Shown here piece by piece: positions 9,150 to 17,270 of a stretch of DNA of 64,000 bases (positions are counted from its first letter, which is position 1; each line of letters begins with the position of its first letter). This stretch comes from Arthrobacter nitrophenolicus (lineage in GTDB: Bacteria > Actinomycetota > Actinomycetes > Actinomycetales > Micrococcaceae). A model generated the notes under the pieces. That model was not told the DNA's origin and did no database searches. It saw only the letters and a list, made by a program, of their open reading frames with translations. The position numbers and the translations under genes were made by a program. The stretch spans positions 1-64,000 of the forward strand of contig NZ_AOFD01000012.1 in NCBI RefSeq assembly GCF_000332815.1, given 5' to 3'.

Positions 9150-9821
9150 ATGGCCTGGACCAGGGATGAAATGGCCGCCATCGCGGCCGAGGAACTGAAT
9201 GACGGCGACTACGTCAACCTGGGCATCGGCATCCCCACACTGGTCGCCAACAACCTGCCCGAGGGCGTGCGCGTGGTCCTGCAAAGCGAGAACGGCCTGC
9301 TCGGCATGGGCCCGTTCCCCTACGAGGGCGAAGAGGACGCAGACCTGATCAACGCCGGCAAGCAGACCGTCACCGTCCTGCCCGGCAGCAGCATCTTCGA
9401 CTCCGCCACCTCGTTCGGCATGATCCGCGGCGGCCACGTCAAGGTCGCCATCCTCGGCGCCATGCAGGTCTCCGGCAACGGCGACCTCGCCAACTGGACC
9501 ATCCCGGGCAAGATGGTCAAAGGCATGGGCGGCGCCATGGACCTCGTGGCTGGCACACCCCGGGTGGTGGTCCTCACCGAGCACAACGCCAAGGACGGCA
9601 CCGCCAAGATCGTCCGCGAATGCACGCTGCCGCTCACCGGGCTGGGCTGCGTGGACCGGATCATCAGCGATCTCGCCGTCTTCGACCTCGTGAAAAAGGA
9701 CGACGGCGGGCGGCGGCTCACGCTCACCCGCATGGCGCCCGGCGTCACGCTGGGTGAGATCCACGACAAAACCGACGCAGAATTCGACATCGCCCTCGAA
9801 CGCGAAGGAGCCATCGCATGA
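9150..9821 (+). CDS. 3-oxoacid CoA-transferase subunit B
   Basis: The beta subunit (223 aa) carries the catalytic glutamate of class I CoA-transferases, here in QSENGLLG (Glu47). The preceding GIGIPT loop (26-31) and [16 protein letters not shown] are also family landmarks. AAGGAG lies just upstream of the ATG. It follows subunit A by 29 nt and overlaps the thiolase gene by 4 nt (ATGA), so the three genes form one translationally coupled operon. The subunits should form a heterotetramer in the cytoplasm. Confidence 0.94.
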   Translation: MAWTRDEMAAIAAEELNDGDYVNLGIGIPTLVANNLPEGVRVVLQSENGLLGMGPFPYEGEEDADLINAGKQTVTVLPGSSIFDSATSFGMIRGGHVKVAILGAMQVSGNGDLANWTIPGKMVKGMGGAMDLVAGTPRVVVLTEHNAKDGTAKIVRECTLPLTGLGCVDRIISDLAVFDLVKKDDGGRRLTLTRMAPGVTLGEIHDKTDAEFDIALEREGAIA

Positions 9822-11011
9822 GCCTCAAAGAACAGTTCGGCAAGGACATCCTCATCACCGGATGGGGGCACAGCAAGTTCGGCAAACTCACCGACGAGAC
9901 CCTGGAGTCCCTGATCGTGCAGGTGGCCACCGACGCCATCAACACCGCGGGAATCGAGCCCGGACAGGTGGACGAGGTCTACGTGGGCCAGTTCAACTCC
10001 GGGATGATGCCGCTGGCCTTCCCGTCGTCGCTGGCGCTGCAGGTCTCTCCCGACCTCGCCAACGTACCCGCCACCCGGGTGGAAAACGCCTGCGCCTCCG
10101 GATCCGCCGCGTTCCAGCAGGGCACCAAATCCCTGCTCGCCGGCACAGCGAGGACCGTCCTGGTGATCGGTGCCGAGAAGATGACCCACGCCGGGGCCGA
10201 CGTGGTGGGCGCCGGACTGCTGGGCGCCGACTACGATATGGCCGGCAAGTCCTCCACCACCGGCTTCACCGGCCTCTTCGCCGACGTCGCCAAGCACTAC
10301 GCAAAACGCTACGACGCCGACGGGAAGCTCGGCGACGTCCTGGGCACCATCGCGGCGAAAAACCACCGCAACGGCGTGGACAACCCCTACGCCCAACTCC
10401 GCAAGGACCTCGGCGAGGAGTTCTGCCGCACTGTCTCGGACAAGAACCCCATGGTCGCCGACCCGCTGCGCCGCACGGACTGCTCCCCCGTCTCCGACGG
10501 CGCCGCCGCCGTCGTCCTGTCCACCTCCCCCACGGGAGGCACCAACCCTGCGGTCAGGCTCGCCGGGTTCGGCCAGGCCAATGACTTCTTCCCCGCCTCC
10601 CGCCGGGACCCCGTGGCCTTCGAAGCCACCCGTGTGTCCTGGCAGCGCGCCCTGGCGATGGCCGGCGTCGGAATCGCAGACCTGGACCTCGCGGAAGTGC
10701 ACGACTGCTTCACCATCGCCGAACTGCTCATGTACGAAGCCATGGGCCTCACCGAGCCCGGGCAGGGCGCCCTGGCCCTCGAGGAAGGCTGGGTCTTCAA
10801 GGACGGGAAGCTGCCCGTCAACCTCTCCGGCGGCCTCAAATCAAAGGGCCACCCCGTGGGCGCCACCGGCGTCTCGCAGCACGTCCTCGCCGCCATGCAA
10901 CTCACCGGCACCGCCGGCGACATGCAACTGGCAAACCCCCGCCGCGCTGCCGTCCAAAACATGGGCGGCGTCGGAATCGCCAACTATGTCAGCATCCTCG
11001 AAGCTGTCTGA
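9818..11011 (+). CDS. SCP-x-type thiolase / acetyl-CoA acetyltransferase
   Basis: This 397-residue thiolase-fold enzyme has the acyl-accepting Cys92 in [10 protein letters not shown] and the catalytic His in [14 protein letters not shown] near residue 350. The C-terminal Cys-Gly-Gly-Gly motif of classical PcaF/AtoB thiolases is replaced by [11 protein letters not shown], and HDCFTIAEL is present. Both features are typical of the sterol-carrier-protein-x branch. It would thiolytically cleave a 3-oxoacyl-CoA produced by the CoA-transferase encoded just upstream. The substrate may be branched or ring-derived rather than plain acetoacetyl-CoA; this is inference from the subfamily. Confidence 0.9.
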   Translation: MSLKEQFGKDILITGWGHSKFGKLTDETLESLIVQVATDAINTAGIEPGQVDEVYVGQFNSGMMPLAFPSSLALQVSPDLANVPATRVENACASGSAAFQQGTKSLLAGTARTVLVIGAEKMTHAGADVVGAGLLGADYDMAGKSSTTGFTGLFADVAKHYAKRYDADGKLGDVLGTIAAKNHRNGVDNPYAQLRKDLGEEFCRTVSDKNPMVADPLRRTDCSPVSDGAAAVVLSTSPTGGTNPAVRLAGFGQANDFFPASRRDPVAFEATRVSWQRALAMAGVGIADLDLAEVHDCFTIAELLMYEAMGLTEPGQGALALEEGWVFKDGKLPVNLSGGLKSKGHPVGATGVSQHVLAAMQLTGTAGDMQLANPRRAAVQNMGGVGIANYVSILEAV

Positions 11012-11128
11012 CCGGAGCTTGGAGCCGCCGTCGTGGGGCATTTTGAAGCCGCGGCCAGCCGTTTAGGCCATGGACGACGGCGTGTCCGCGCCATTGTGCC
11101 CCACAACGGTAGTGCGCAGGGGCCGCGG

Positions 11129-11838
11129 CTAGCCCCGGGAGCGGATCAGGGCGGCGATTTCGGCGAACCCCAGCCGCTCCGCGTTCTGGTGGGCGGTCCG
11201 GCCCTCCGGGTCGCGGATGTCCGGGTCCGCCCCGGCGTCCAGGAGCAGGCGCACCACTTCCAGCTGGTGCGGGCCGCCGTTGTTGAGCAGGATGGCTTCC
11301 TGCATGGCCGTCCAGCCAAGGTTGTTGACGTGGTTTACCGGTACGCCGGCCGCGATCAGGATCTGCACCGTCTCCACGTGCCCGTGCTCGCTGGCTGGAA
11401 TCAGGGCCGTCCCGCCGTAGCGGTTGGTACTGGAAACATCCGCACCCGCCGCCAGCGTCAGCCGGAGGACCTCGTTGAAGCCTTCGGCACCGGCATAGAG
11501 GAACGCGGAGTCCTGGATGGCGTCCCTGGCGTTGACGTTCCCGCCGCGCCCGATCAGCGCGGCCACGAGTGGGGCGTTGTTGGCTTTGGCGGCTGCGATC
11601 AGTTCCTGGTCCAGCTGCGCCTGTTCCCCAGCGGACAGGGCCGGCGCGGGTGGCGGGGCGGGCGCGCCGTCGGGGGTTGTTCCGGACTGGGCAGTTCGGG
11701 AGTGGGCTGTTCCGGAATGGGCTGGGGGACGGAGGATGCCGGGGCAGATTCAGCCTGCGGGGCGGGTGGACCGGCCTGGCACGCGCTGAGCAAGAACCCG
11801 ACGGCGGCAATCACCAGGGCGGCCCGGAATCGTTTCAT
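11129..11838 (-). pseudogene. ankyrin-repeat lipoprotein, frameshifted
   Basis: Reading through one missing base gives a lipoprotein of about 236 aa. The N-terminal part has a lipoprotein signal (MKRFRAALVIAAVGFLLSAC, lipobox LSAC) and a Pro/Glu-rich linker with PEQP and PTPELPSP units. The C-terminal part has about four ankyrin repeats (for example AFLYAGAEGFNEVLRLTLAAG, GGTALIPASEHGHVETVQIL and GWTAMQEAILLNNGG). The frame changes near 11671-11690; upstream the code runs in one frame and downstream (LSAGEQAQLDQEL) in another. It would be anchored on the outer face of the membrane as a protein-binding scaffold. Partners are unknown; the HbpS-like gene lies just upstream in the same direction. 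Confidence 0.75.
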
Positions 11839-11847
11839 ACGCGGAGC

Positions 11848-12411
11848 CTACTTGGCAGTGCCGGCGACGGCATCAGCCCCTGCCGTGGCGCAGGCCTCGT
11901 CCAGTGCGCCGTCGGGAGCACCGCCGACGCCGATGCCCGCGACTGAGACGCCGTTGACCTTCAGCGGGACCCCACCGGCCAGGAACAGGGTGCCGGGGAG
12001 GTCGGCGATGGATGGGCCGGTGCCGTTGATGCGCTTGGCCAGTTCACTGGTGGGAGCGCCGAAGGCGGCAGCCGTATAGGCCTTCTGCCTGGCCGCTTCG
12101 ATGGTGTGTTCGGCAGCGTTGTCACCGCGGAGCAGCGCCTGGACGGTACCGAACCGGTCCACCAGCGCAACCGTGACGAAGGGCAGCTTGTCAGCCTGGC
12201 ACTTCGCCAGGGCGGCGCTGACGGCTGTGGCCGAGGCCCCTGCGCTGATGCGGTTCTGCTGCACCACTGTTTCGGGCACGGCCTGGACGTCGACGGCGGG
12301 GACGGCTGCCGGTGCCGGGCTGGTCCCGGCGTTGGCTGCGGCCGTCGCTCCGGCGGTCAGGACGAGGGCGCCGGCTGCGGCGGCGGCAAAGGCTTTGTGC
12401 GACTTCTTCAC
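11848..12411 (-). CDS. secreted GlcG/HbpS-type haem-binding protein (DUF336)
   Basis: This 187-residue protein has a Sec signal peptide (KKSHKAFAAAAAGALVLTAG, probable cleavage after an Ala-rich stretch) followed by a GlcG/HbpS (PF03928) domain. Landmarks are FVTVALVDRFGTVQALLRGD, AARQKAYTAAAF and the glycine-rich end VAGIGVGGAPDG. HbpS of Streptomyces binds haem outside the cell and signals to the kinase SenS. The chosen start is GTG 12411, since AAGGAG sits 5 nt upstream; ATG 12432 lacks such a site. It is divergent from a SenS/SenR-like pair, which strengthens the HbpS analogy. Haem binding itself is not visible in the sequence. Confidence 0.87.
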   Translation of the reverse strand: MKKSHKAFAAAAAGALVLTAGATAAANAGTSPAPAAVPAVDVQAVPETVVQQNRISAGASATAVSAALAKCQADKLPFVTVALVDRFGTVQALLRGDNAAEHTIEAARQKAYTAAAFGAPTSELAKRINGTGPSIADLPGTLFLAGGVPLKVNGVSVAGIGVGGAPDGALDEACATAGADAVAGTAK

Positions 12412-12431
12412 GGTGTCTCCTTGGAGGGTCA

Positions 12432-12447
12432 TGGTGGGTACGCACCA
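12432..12447. promoter_or_regulatory. dyad upstream of hbpS-like gene
   Basis: TGGTGGGTACGCACCA is a 16-bp imperfect palindrome (one mismatched pair), 20 bp before the start codon of the HbpS-like gene. It is a candidate response-regulator site. Confidence 0.35.
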
Positions 12448-12519
12448 ATCCTTCCGGGGGCGGCCGCCGCCGGCATCGGGCCTTCGTCTGCTGAACCCTC
12501 CACCGGAAGGCCAGCCGTA

Positions 12520-12535
12520 TCAGCCAAATGGCTGA
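12520..12535. promoter_or_regulatory. dyad between hbpS-like gene and sensor kinase
   Basis: TCAGCCAAATGGCTGA is a perfect inverted repeat (6-bp arms, 4-bp spacer) in the divergent intergenic region. It could bind the adjacent NarL-type response regulator. Confidence 0.4.
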
Positions 12536-12603
12536 GAGACCAGCAACGGCGGGGGCAATAGCATGGAAGGGAGCGTTTCCCACCAGCCAGAACGGGACAT
12601 CCC

Positions 12604-13839
12604 ATGCCTACCCGAGCCGCCGGCACCGCCCCGGCCACCGCTGCCGCCCCGGGAACCCGGCCCCGGACCAGCGCACCGCGCACCGGCCTGGGCAGCATCG
12701 GCACCGCAGTACACCTGGGATTCGCGGTGCTCCTGGTGGCCTCGCTGGTCCGCTACGTCATGCGGCACAGCCCTGCCGACAACCTGCTGATCCTGGGCCT
12801 GGCTGCCGCGGCGAGCCTGCTCTATGCCGCCGTGGCCGTGCTCGCGGCGCGGGGCAGGCCGGGCATCCCGTGGATGTTCACCCTGGTGGTTGTCTGGGCG
12901 GTCCTGGTGGTCGCGGCGCCGAGTTTTGCCTGGTGCTCGTTCGCGCTCTTCTTCCTTTGCCGCAGCGCATTGGCCGGAACCGCCGCCTACCTGGCGGCAG
13001 GCACCACAGCGGCCGCCACCGCGGCAGGGCTGTTCCGGATGAGTGACGGCACGGACCTCGCCATGCTCCTGGGCCCGCTGGCGGTGGGACTGATGCTGAC
13101 GCTGATCTACGACCGCATCCAGCACGACGCCGAGGAGCAGCGCCGCCTGCACGCGGAGGTCACGCGGGCGCAGGGCGAGTTGGCCGCCAGCGAGCGCCGC
13201 GCCGGCACCATCGCCGAACGCGAACGCGTGTCCCGGGAAATCCATGACACCGTCACCCAGGGACTGGCCAGCAGCCTGCTCCTGCTCGAGGCCGCCGGAC
13301 GTGCCTGGCCAGGCGCCGCCGCCCGGGACGAACTCCGGCAGGCAACCGGGCTCCTGCGCACCAACCTGTCCGAAACCCGCAGCCTCGTCCACGAGCTGGC
13401 CTCCCCCGGGCTGGACGGATCTCCCCTGCCCGAAGCCCTCCTCGTCGCCGCGAGGCAGTACGTGCCCCAGGCCCGGCTCCTCGTTACCGGCGAGCCGCGG
13501 GCCGTGTCCGGGGAGGTCCGCCATGCCCTGCTCCGCGTCGTGCAGAGTGCCGCCTCCAACATCAACCTCCACGCGTCAGCAACGGCCGCCACCGTGACCC
13601 TGGGATTCCTTCCGGAGGCCGTCACGCTGGACATTTACGACGACGGCGCCGGCTTTGATCCGGCGGCGGCAGCACCGCCGTCGGACGCCGGAGGGTACGG
13701 GCTGAGGGCCATGCGCCAGCGGGTGGAACAGCTGGGCGGCACCTTCTCCGTGGAAAGCTCACCCGGGGAAGGGACCATCGTGGCCGCCCAGCTGCCCGCG
13801 GCTCCTGCCGGCGGCGAAGACCCTGGAGGCCAGGGATGA
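12604..13839 (+). CDS. NarL-type sensor histidine kinase (SenS-like)
   Basis: This 411-residue membrane kinase has about five hydrophobic segments in residues 30-180 and no large extracytoplasmic loop. A HisKA_3 dimerisation domain follows (RERVSREIHDTVTQG, phospho-acceptor His near 214), then a HATPase_c domain with DIYDDGAGFDP (G1 box) and GGYGLRAMRQRVEQLGG (G2). It should autophosphorylate and pass the phosphate to the response regulator encoded directly after it (4-nt overlap). Domain order, size and the divergent secreted DUF336 gene resemble Streptomyces SenS, which senses redox/haem through HbpS. The signal here is inferred from that context. Confidence 0.9.
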   Translation: MPTRAAGTAPATAAAPGTRPRTSAPRTGLGSIGTAVHLGFAVLLVASLVRYVMRHSPADNLLILGLAAAASLLYAAVAVLAARGRPGIPWMFTLVVVWAVLVVAAPSFAWCSFALFFLCRSALAGTAAYLAAGTTAAATAAGLFRMSDGTDLAMLLGPLAVGLMLTLIYDRIQHDAEEQRRLHAEVTRAQGELAASERRAGTIAERERVSREIHDTVTQGLASSLLLLEAAGRAWPGAAARDELRQATGLLRTNLSETRSLVHELASPGLDGSPLPEALLVAARQYVPQARLLVTGEPRAVSGEVRHALLRVVQSAASNINLHASATAATVTLGFLPEAVTLDIYDDGAGFDPAAAAPPSDAGGYGLRAMRQRVEQLGGTFSVESSPGEGTIVAAQLPAAPAGGEDPGGQG

Positions 13840-14462
13840 GCGCCATTACCGTCCTGCTGGTGGACGACCACCTGGTGGTGCGCAGCGGCCTCCGCGCCCT
13901 GCTGGGGACGCAGCCGGACATAACCGTGGTGGCGGAGGCAGCCTCCGGCGAGGAAGCCCTGGTGCAGGTGCGCGAGCACTCCCCCGCCGTGGTGGTGATG
14001 GACCTGGCCATGGGTGCGGGCATGGACGGCATCGAGGCCATCCGCCGGATCCGCGGGCTCAACCAGCGGCAGGCCATCCTGGTGTTCACCACCTACGATT
14101 CCGATGCGGACATTGTGCGCGCCGTGGATGCCGGCGCCATGGGCTATCTCCTGAAGGATGCGGCGCCGGAGGAAATCTTCGCTGCCATCCGTGGCGCCGT
14201 GCAGGGCAAAAGCGTCATGAGCCCGCCCGTGGCGTCCCGGTTGTTCCAGCAGCTGCGCAACCCGGACGAGATCCTCACGCCGCGGGAGGCCGAGCTGCTC
14301 AGCCTGCTCACTGAGGGGCTCAGCAACAGGGAACTTGGCCAGCGCCTCTTCATCTCCGAAGCCACTGTCAAAACCCACCTCGCGCACATCTACGCCAAGC
14401 TCGGAGTGGAGACCAGGGCGGCTGCGATAGCCACCGCAATCCGCCGTGAAGGCATGCGCTGA
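13836..14462 (+). CDS. NarL/LuxR-type response regulator (SenR-like)
   Basis: This 208-residue regulator has a receiver domain with the acidic pair in LLVDDH and phospho-acceptor Asp56 (VVVMDLAMG), a conserved Thr (FTTYD) and a Lys (LLKDA). A C-terminal LuxR-type helix-turn-helix runs from about 145 to 205 (LTPREAELLSLLTEGLSN, then ISEATVKTHLAHIYAKLGV). It overlaps the kinase stop codon by 4 nt and is its obvious partner. It probably acts on the dyads between the kinase and the HbpS-like gene. Confidence 0.93.
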   Translation: MSAITVLLVDDHLVVRSGLRALLGTQPDITVVAEAASGEEALVQVREHSPAVVVMDLAMGAGMDGIEAIRRIRGLNQRQAILVFTTYDSDADIVRAVDAGAMGYLLKDAAPEEIFAAIRGAVQGKSVMSPPVASRLFQQLRNPDEILTPREAELLSLLTEGLSNRELGQRLFISEATVKTHLAHIYAKLGVETRAAAIATAIRREGMR

Positions 14463-14595
14463 GCACGCCATGCCGGGCCAACCCTTGCACGCAGGCCATT
14501 GTCCCCGTACGTTGGGGAACAGCGGGGGACGTTCTCCGCACACTTCGGGCTGACACCCCGGGGAGAGAATCAGAGTCACATGAAGGAATGCAGCC

Positions 14596-14799
14596 ATGGC
14601 AACAGGCACAGTTAAATGGTTCAACGCCGAAAAGGGTTTTGGCTTCATTGCCCCCGATGACGGGTCCGCTGACGTTTTCGCCCACTACTCGGCAATCGCC
14701 ACCAGCGGCTACCGCTCCCTGGACGAGAACCAGAAGGTCGAATTCGATGTGACCCAGGGCCCCAAGGGCCCGCAGGCAGAGAACATCCGCCCCCTCTAA
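14596..14799 (+). CDS. cspA: cold-shock protein
   Basis: This 67-residue single-domain protein is an OB-fold RNA chaperone that keeps mRNA unstructured. It has both nucleic-acid motifs, KGFGFI (RNP1) and DVFAHY (RNP2), and begins [20 protein letters not shown] sits about 8 nt before the ATG. It is followed by a strong intrinsic terminator, so it is monocistronic. A second ATG-rich 5' region of about 130 bp upstream may be a structured leader, as in other csp genes, but I could not identify a specific fold. Confidence 0.96.
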   Translation: MATGTVKWFNAEKGFGFIAPDDGSADVFAHYSAIATSGYRSLDENQKVEFDVTQGPKGPQAENIRPL

Positions 14800-14836
14800 G
14801 GCTTGGGCCTCCGGCGCCTGCACCGGAGAACCCGTC

Positions 14837-14875
14837 CAGCGGCCCCGCCACGACAGCTGGCGGGGCCGCTGTTTT
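14837..14875 (+). terminator. intrinsic terminator after cspA
   Basis: A perfect 14-bp stem (CAGCGGCCCCGCCA paired with TGGCGGGGCCGCTG) with a 7-nt loop is followed by TTTT. It lies 37 nt after the cspA stop codon. Confidence 0.85.
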
Positions 14876-14929
14876 GCGTTGCTTCCCGGCCTTGACCATC
14901 CGGGAACCCCTTTTTGGGATAATTGGAGC

Positions 14930-15265
14930 ATGGCCGCAGAAGCGCAGGACAAGGATCCCTGGGAAGAATTCGATGCCCTGGGACCCGCCGCGCCGGACCG
15001 CGTTCCCGGTTACCCTGGTGGTGAACCACACGGCTTCGGGTTCCGCACCGGAGTTCGCAGCGCCCGGGTTGCCGTGGGCTTCGCAACGTACACGCTGGCA
15101 TTGGGCACAGTCCTGGCACTGACCGGCTGCGTTGTTTTTATTGCCGGGGAGCAGTGGCTGCTGGTGGGCCTGATGCTCCTGATTGAAGCCATCTTCATCC
15201 TGGCCTTCCGCCGTCTCGTGGCCCAGGCACGCAACCGGTCACCCCGGAACCGCCCCACCCCCTGA
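14930..15265 (+). CDS. small two-helix membrane protein, unknown function
   Basis: This 111-residue protein has a hydrophilic N-terminal half rich in Pro and Gly (DPWEEFDALGPAAPDRVPG) and two adjacent membrane helices (VGFATYTLALGTVLALTG and WLLVGLMLLIEAIFILAF). It ends in a basic tail (RNRSPRNRP), so both ends are probably cytoplasmic. I recognise no family. The ATG at 14930 lies 6 nt after GATAAT (14918-14923), with TTGACC 20 bp further upstream, so it is likely leaderless; the GGAG one base before the ATG is too close to serve as a ribosome binding site. Confidence 0.7.
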   Translation: MAAEAQDKDPWEEFDALGPAAPDRVPGYPGGEPHGFGFRTGVRSARVAVGFATYTLALGTVLALTGCVVFIAGEQWLLVGLMLLIEAIFILAFRRLVAQARNRSPRNRPTP

Positions 15266-15296
15266 ACCTGCTCCGCCCCTGAACCGGTTCCGCCCC

Positions 15297-15327
15297 TTGA
15301 CCTTGACGCTGCGTCAACCCCTACGCT
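15297..15327 (+). promoter_or_regulatory. MerR-type promoter with operator in 19-bp spacer
   Basis: TTGACC (15297-15302) and TACGCT (15322-15327) are 19 bp apart, the overlong spacing typical of MerR-activated promoters. The spacer holds the perfect dyad TTGACGCTGCGTCAA (15303-15317). The -10 box ends 6 nt before the regulator's ATG, so the mRNA is probably leaderless and the gene autoregulated. Confidence 0.75.
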
Positions 15328-15333
15328 CAGTCC

Positions 15334-16119
15334 ATGGAAGAAACCACGGCTGGGGCAGCGAGGGACTGGTCCAGCCAGGACGTCGCCCGGATGGCGGGCA
15401 CCACCAGCCGCACCCTCCGGCACTACGACGACATCGGATTGCTCAAGCCCAGCCGGGTGGGCAGCAACGGCTACCGGCACTACGACGCCACCGCCCTCCT
15501 GCAGCTCCAGCGGATCCTGCTGCTTCGCGGACTGGGCCTGGGGCTGCCGGCCATCGCGGAGGTCTTCCAGCAGCAGACGGACGCGGTGAAGGCGTTGACC
15601 CGCCACCTGGACTGGCTGCGGCAGGAACAGGACAGGCTGTCCCGCCAGATCGCATCCGTCCGGCAAACACTCGAAACGGTTAAAGAAGGAGGAGAGCTCA
15701 TGGCAGAAAAAATGTTCGACGGATTCGACCACACGCAGTACAAAGACGAGGTCGAGGAGCGGTGGGGCAAGGACGCCTACGCGAAGGGTGACTCGTGGTG
15801 GCGGGGCATGGACGAAGCGGAGAAAAGGGAGTGGAAGTCGCGCTCCGAACAGCTGGGGAAGGACTGGCTGGCCGCAGCCGGATCAGATATTTCTCCCGCC
15901 AGTCCCGAAGCCCAGGAACTGGCCCGGCGCCACGTTGAATGGCTGAAGTCCATCCCCGGCACCCCGGCCACGGAAAGCGGCGGAGACATCAAGGGATACG
16001 TCACCGGGCTCGCGGACATGTACGTCGCCGACCCCCGGTTCGCTGCCAACTACGGCGGAGAGGCCGGCGCGGGCTTCGTGCGGGACGCGCTGCACGCCTA
16101 CGCGAACAGGAACCTTTAG
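15334..16119 (+). CDS. TipA-like MerR regulator with TipAS antibiotic-binding domain
   Basis: This 261-residue regulator has a MerR winged helix at about 13-80 (TSRTLRHYDDIGLLKPSRV), a coiled coil at about 85-120, and a TipAS drug-recognition domain from about 125 (MFDGFDHTQYKDEVEERWG, then WWRGMDEAEKREW) to the end. TipA proteins bind thiopeptide-type ligands and activate their own promoter by untwisting a 19-bp spacer. Such a promoter is present upstream. ATG 15700, at codon 123, has its own strong AAGGAGGA, so a free TipAS-like domain may also be made. Ligands and other targets are unknown. Confidence 0.92.
   Translation: MEETTAGAARDWSSQDVARMAGTTSRTLRHYDDIGLLKPSRVGSNGYRHYDATALLQLQRILLLRGLGLGLPAIAEVFQQQTDAVKALTRHLDWLRQEQDRLSRQIASVRQTLETVKEGGELMAEKMFDGFDHTQYKDEVEERWGKDAYAKGDSWWRGMDEAEKREWKSRSEQLGKDWLAAAGSDISPASPEAQELARRHVEWLKSIPGTPATESGGDIKGYVTGLADMYVADPRFAANYGGEAGAGFVRDALHAYANRNL
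15686..15702 (+). promoter_or_regulatory. internal ribosome binding site and start for free TipAS domain
   Basis: AAGGAGGA (15686-15693) lies 6 nt before an in-frame ATG at 15700 inside the regulator gene. The product would be a 139-residue ligand-binding domain beginning MAEKMFDGF, parallel to TipAS in Streptomyces lividans. Confidence 0.6.
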
Positions 16120-16128
16120 GGCTTGCAT

Positions 16129-16155
16129 TCCATCCGGGCCCGGGGCCCGGATGGA
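16129..16155. terminator. hairpin between convergent tipA-like and SDR genes
   Basis: TCCATCCGGGCC pairs with GGCCCGGATGGA around a 3-nt loop, a 12-bp perfect stem. It lies between two convergent stop codons. There is no clear T-tract on either side, so its strength as a terminator is uncertain. Confidence 0.5.
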
Positions 16156-16157
16156 CG

Positions 16158-17147
16158 TCAGTAAGCCTGCCGGCCCCGCAGCCTGCCGGCGGCCATCACG
16201 GCGCCGGCCACTGCCGCCGCGGTGAAGAACCTGCGCCTGGCCGTCCCACGCCGGCCATGCCAGCCGCCGCTCACGGAGCCTTTCCTGATCGATTCCGAAG
16301 AACGGTGCAGGTTGCCCGGGGTGACGGCGGCGGACTTGCGGCGGGGAAGCTGCTTCTTGTCCACCTGGCGGGCGACTGACCCTTCCACCAGTTTCGGCGT
16401 GACCCTGTGCTGCAGAACCAGCAGGCGGGCGACCGGACCGCCCGCCACGATTTCGCGGCGCGGGTGCTCGATGACCTTGATGATTGCCCTCGCGACGCGT
16501 TCCGGGGTGTAGACCGGGGGCAGGGCACGTGCCCGCCGGCCGGTGTAGTTGGCAGCGTGCTGGTAGAACGGGGTGTCGATGGTGGCCGGCAGGACTGTGC
16601 ACACGTCCACCCCGGACAGTCCTTCCAGTGCCAGTTCCGACCGCAGGCTGACACTGAGGGACCGGACTGCGGCCTTGGTGATGGAATACGCTGCGGAGTA
16701 GGGCAACGGGGTCTCCCCCACTACTGACGCGACATTGACCAGGACACCTGAACCCTGGGCAGCCTGGCGGGCCAGGGCAGCACGCGCACCGTTCACGTAG
16801 CCGGAAATATTCACGTCAAGGACCCGCTGGAAGTCCGCAGGCGGAACGTCCAGGAGCCGGCCGAAGGCGCCCACTGCCGCGTTGTTGACCCATACGTCAA
16901 GGCGTCCGAACTCCGCCACGGCACGCGCGGCCAGGTTCTCCACCGCAGCCGGGTCCGTCACGTCGGTGGCTACGGCAACTGCTTTCGCCCCGCGCTTCCT
17001 GCATTCCCGGGCAACTGACTCAAGGGCTTTGGTTCCACGCGATGCCAGGACCAGGCTGGCGCCCCTGGATGCGCAGCGAAGCGCGGTGGCCCGGCCAATC
17101 CCGCTCGAGGCACCGGTGATCACAATGACGGAGTTCTTGACGCGCAT
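16158..17147 (-). CDS. short-chain dehydrogenase/reductase
   Basis: This 329-residue SDR has the cofactor loop TGASSGIG at 11-18, the NNAAVG motif in the middle, and the active-site residues Ser and Tyr-X3-Lys in SAAYSITKAA near 155. It is longer than the usual 250 aa: the last 70 residues contain a hydrophobic patch, basic runs (RRKSAA, WHGRRGTARRRF) and an Ala-rich helix that may contact the membrane. The start ATG 17147 is preceded by AAGGGAAG; the frame stays open upstream but only this start gives a normal N terminus. The substrate is unknown. Confidence 0.88.
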   Translation of the reverse strand: MRVKNSVIVITGASSGIGRATALRCASRGASLVLASRGTKALESVARECRKRGAKAVAVATDVTDPAAVENLAARAVAEFGRLDVWVNNAAVGAFGRLLDVPPADFQRVLDVNISGYVNGARAALARQAAQGSGVLVNVASVVGETPLPYSAAYSITKAAVRSLSVSLRSELALEGLSGVDVCTVLPATIDTPFYQHAANYTGRRARALPPVYTPERVARAIIKVIEHPRREIVAGGPVARLLVLQHRVTPKLVEGSVARQVDKKQLPRRKSAAVTPGNLHRSSESIRKGSVSGGWHGRRGTARRRFFTAAAVAGAVMAAGRLRGRQAY

Positions 17148-17270
17148 CGGGCTTCCCTTCCCGCATCCCCAGGGGAGCAGACCAACAGTAAGTAGGCTTA
17201 CCTCTTCGATGCTATCGAGGGGCGGGGCGCGGGACAACGCCTGCCGGCGTCGTCCCCGTCCGAACGGGAT

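Noticed and set aside
11033..11104. An inverted repeat, GTGGGGCA at 11033 and TGCCCCAC at 11097, after the thiolase gene.
   Set aside because: The arms are 56 nt apart with no T-tract. It may fold in RNA, but I cannot support a terminator or attenuator call.
12520..13572. A 350-codon minus-strand open frame opposite the SenS-like kinase.
   Set aside because: It is antisense shadow coding with no recognisable domain; the plus-strand kinase is complete.
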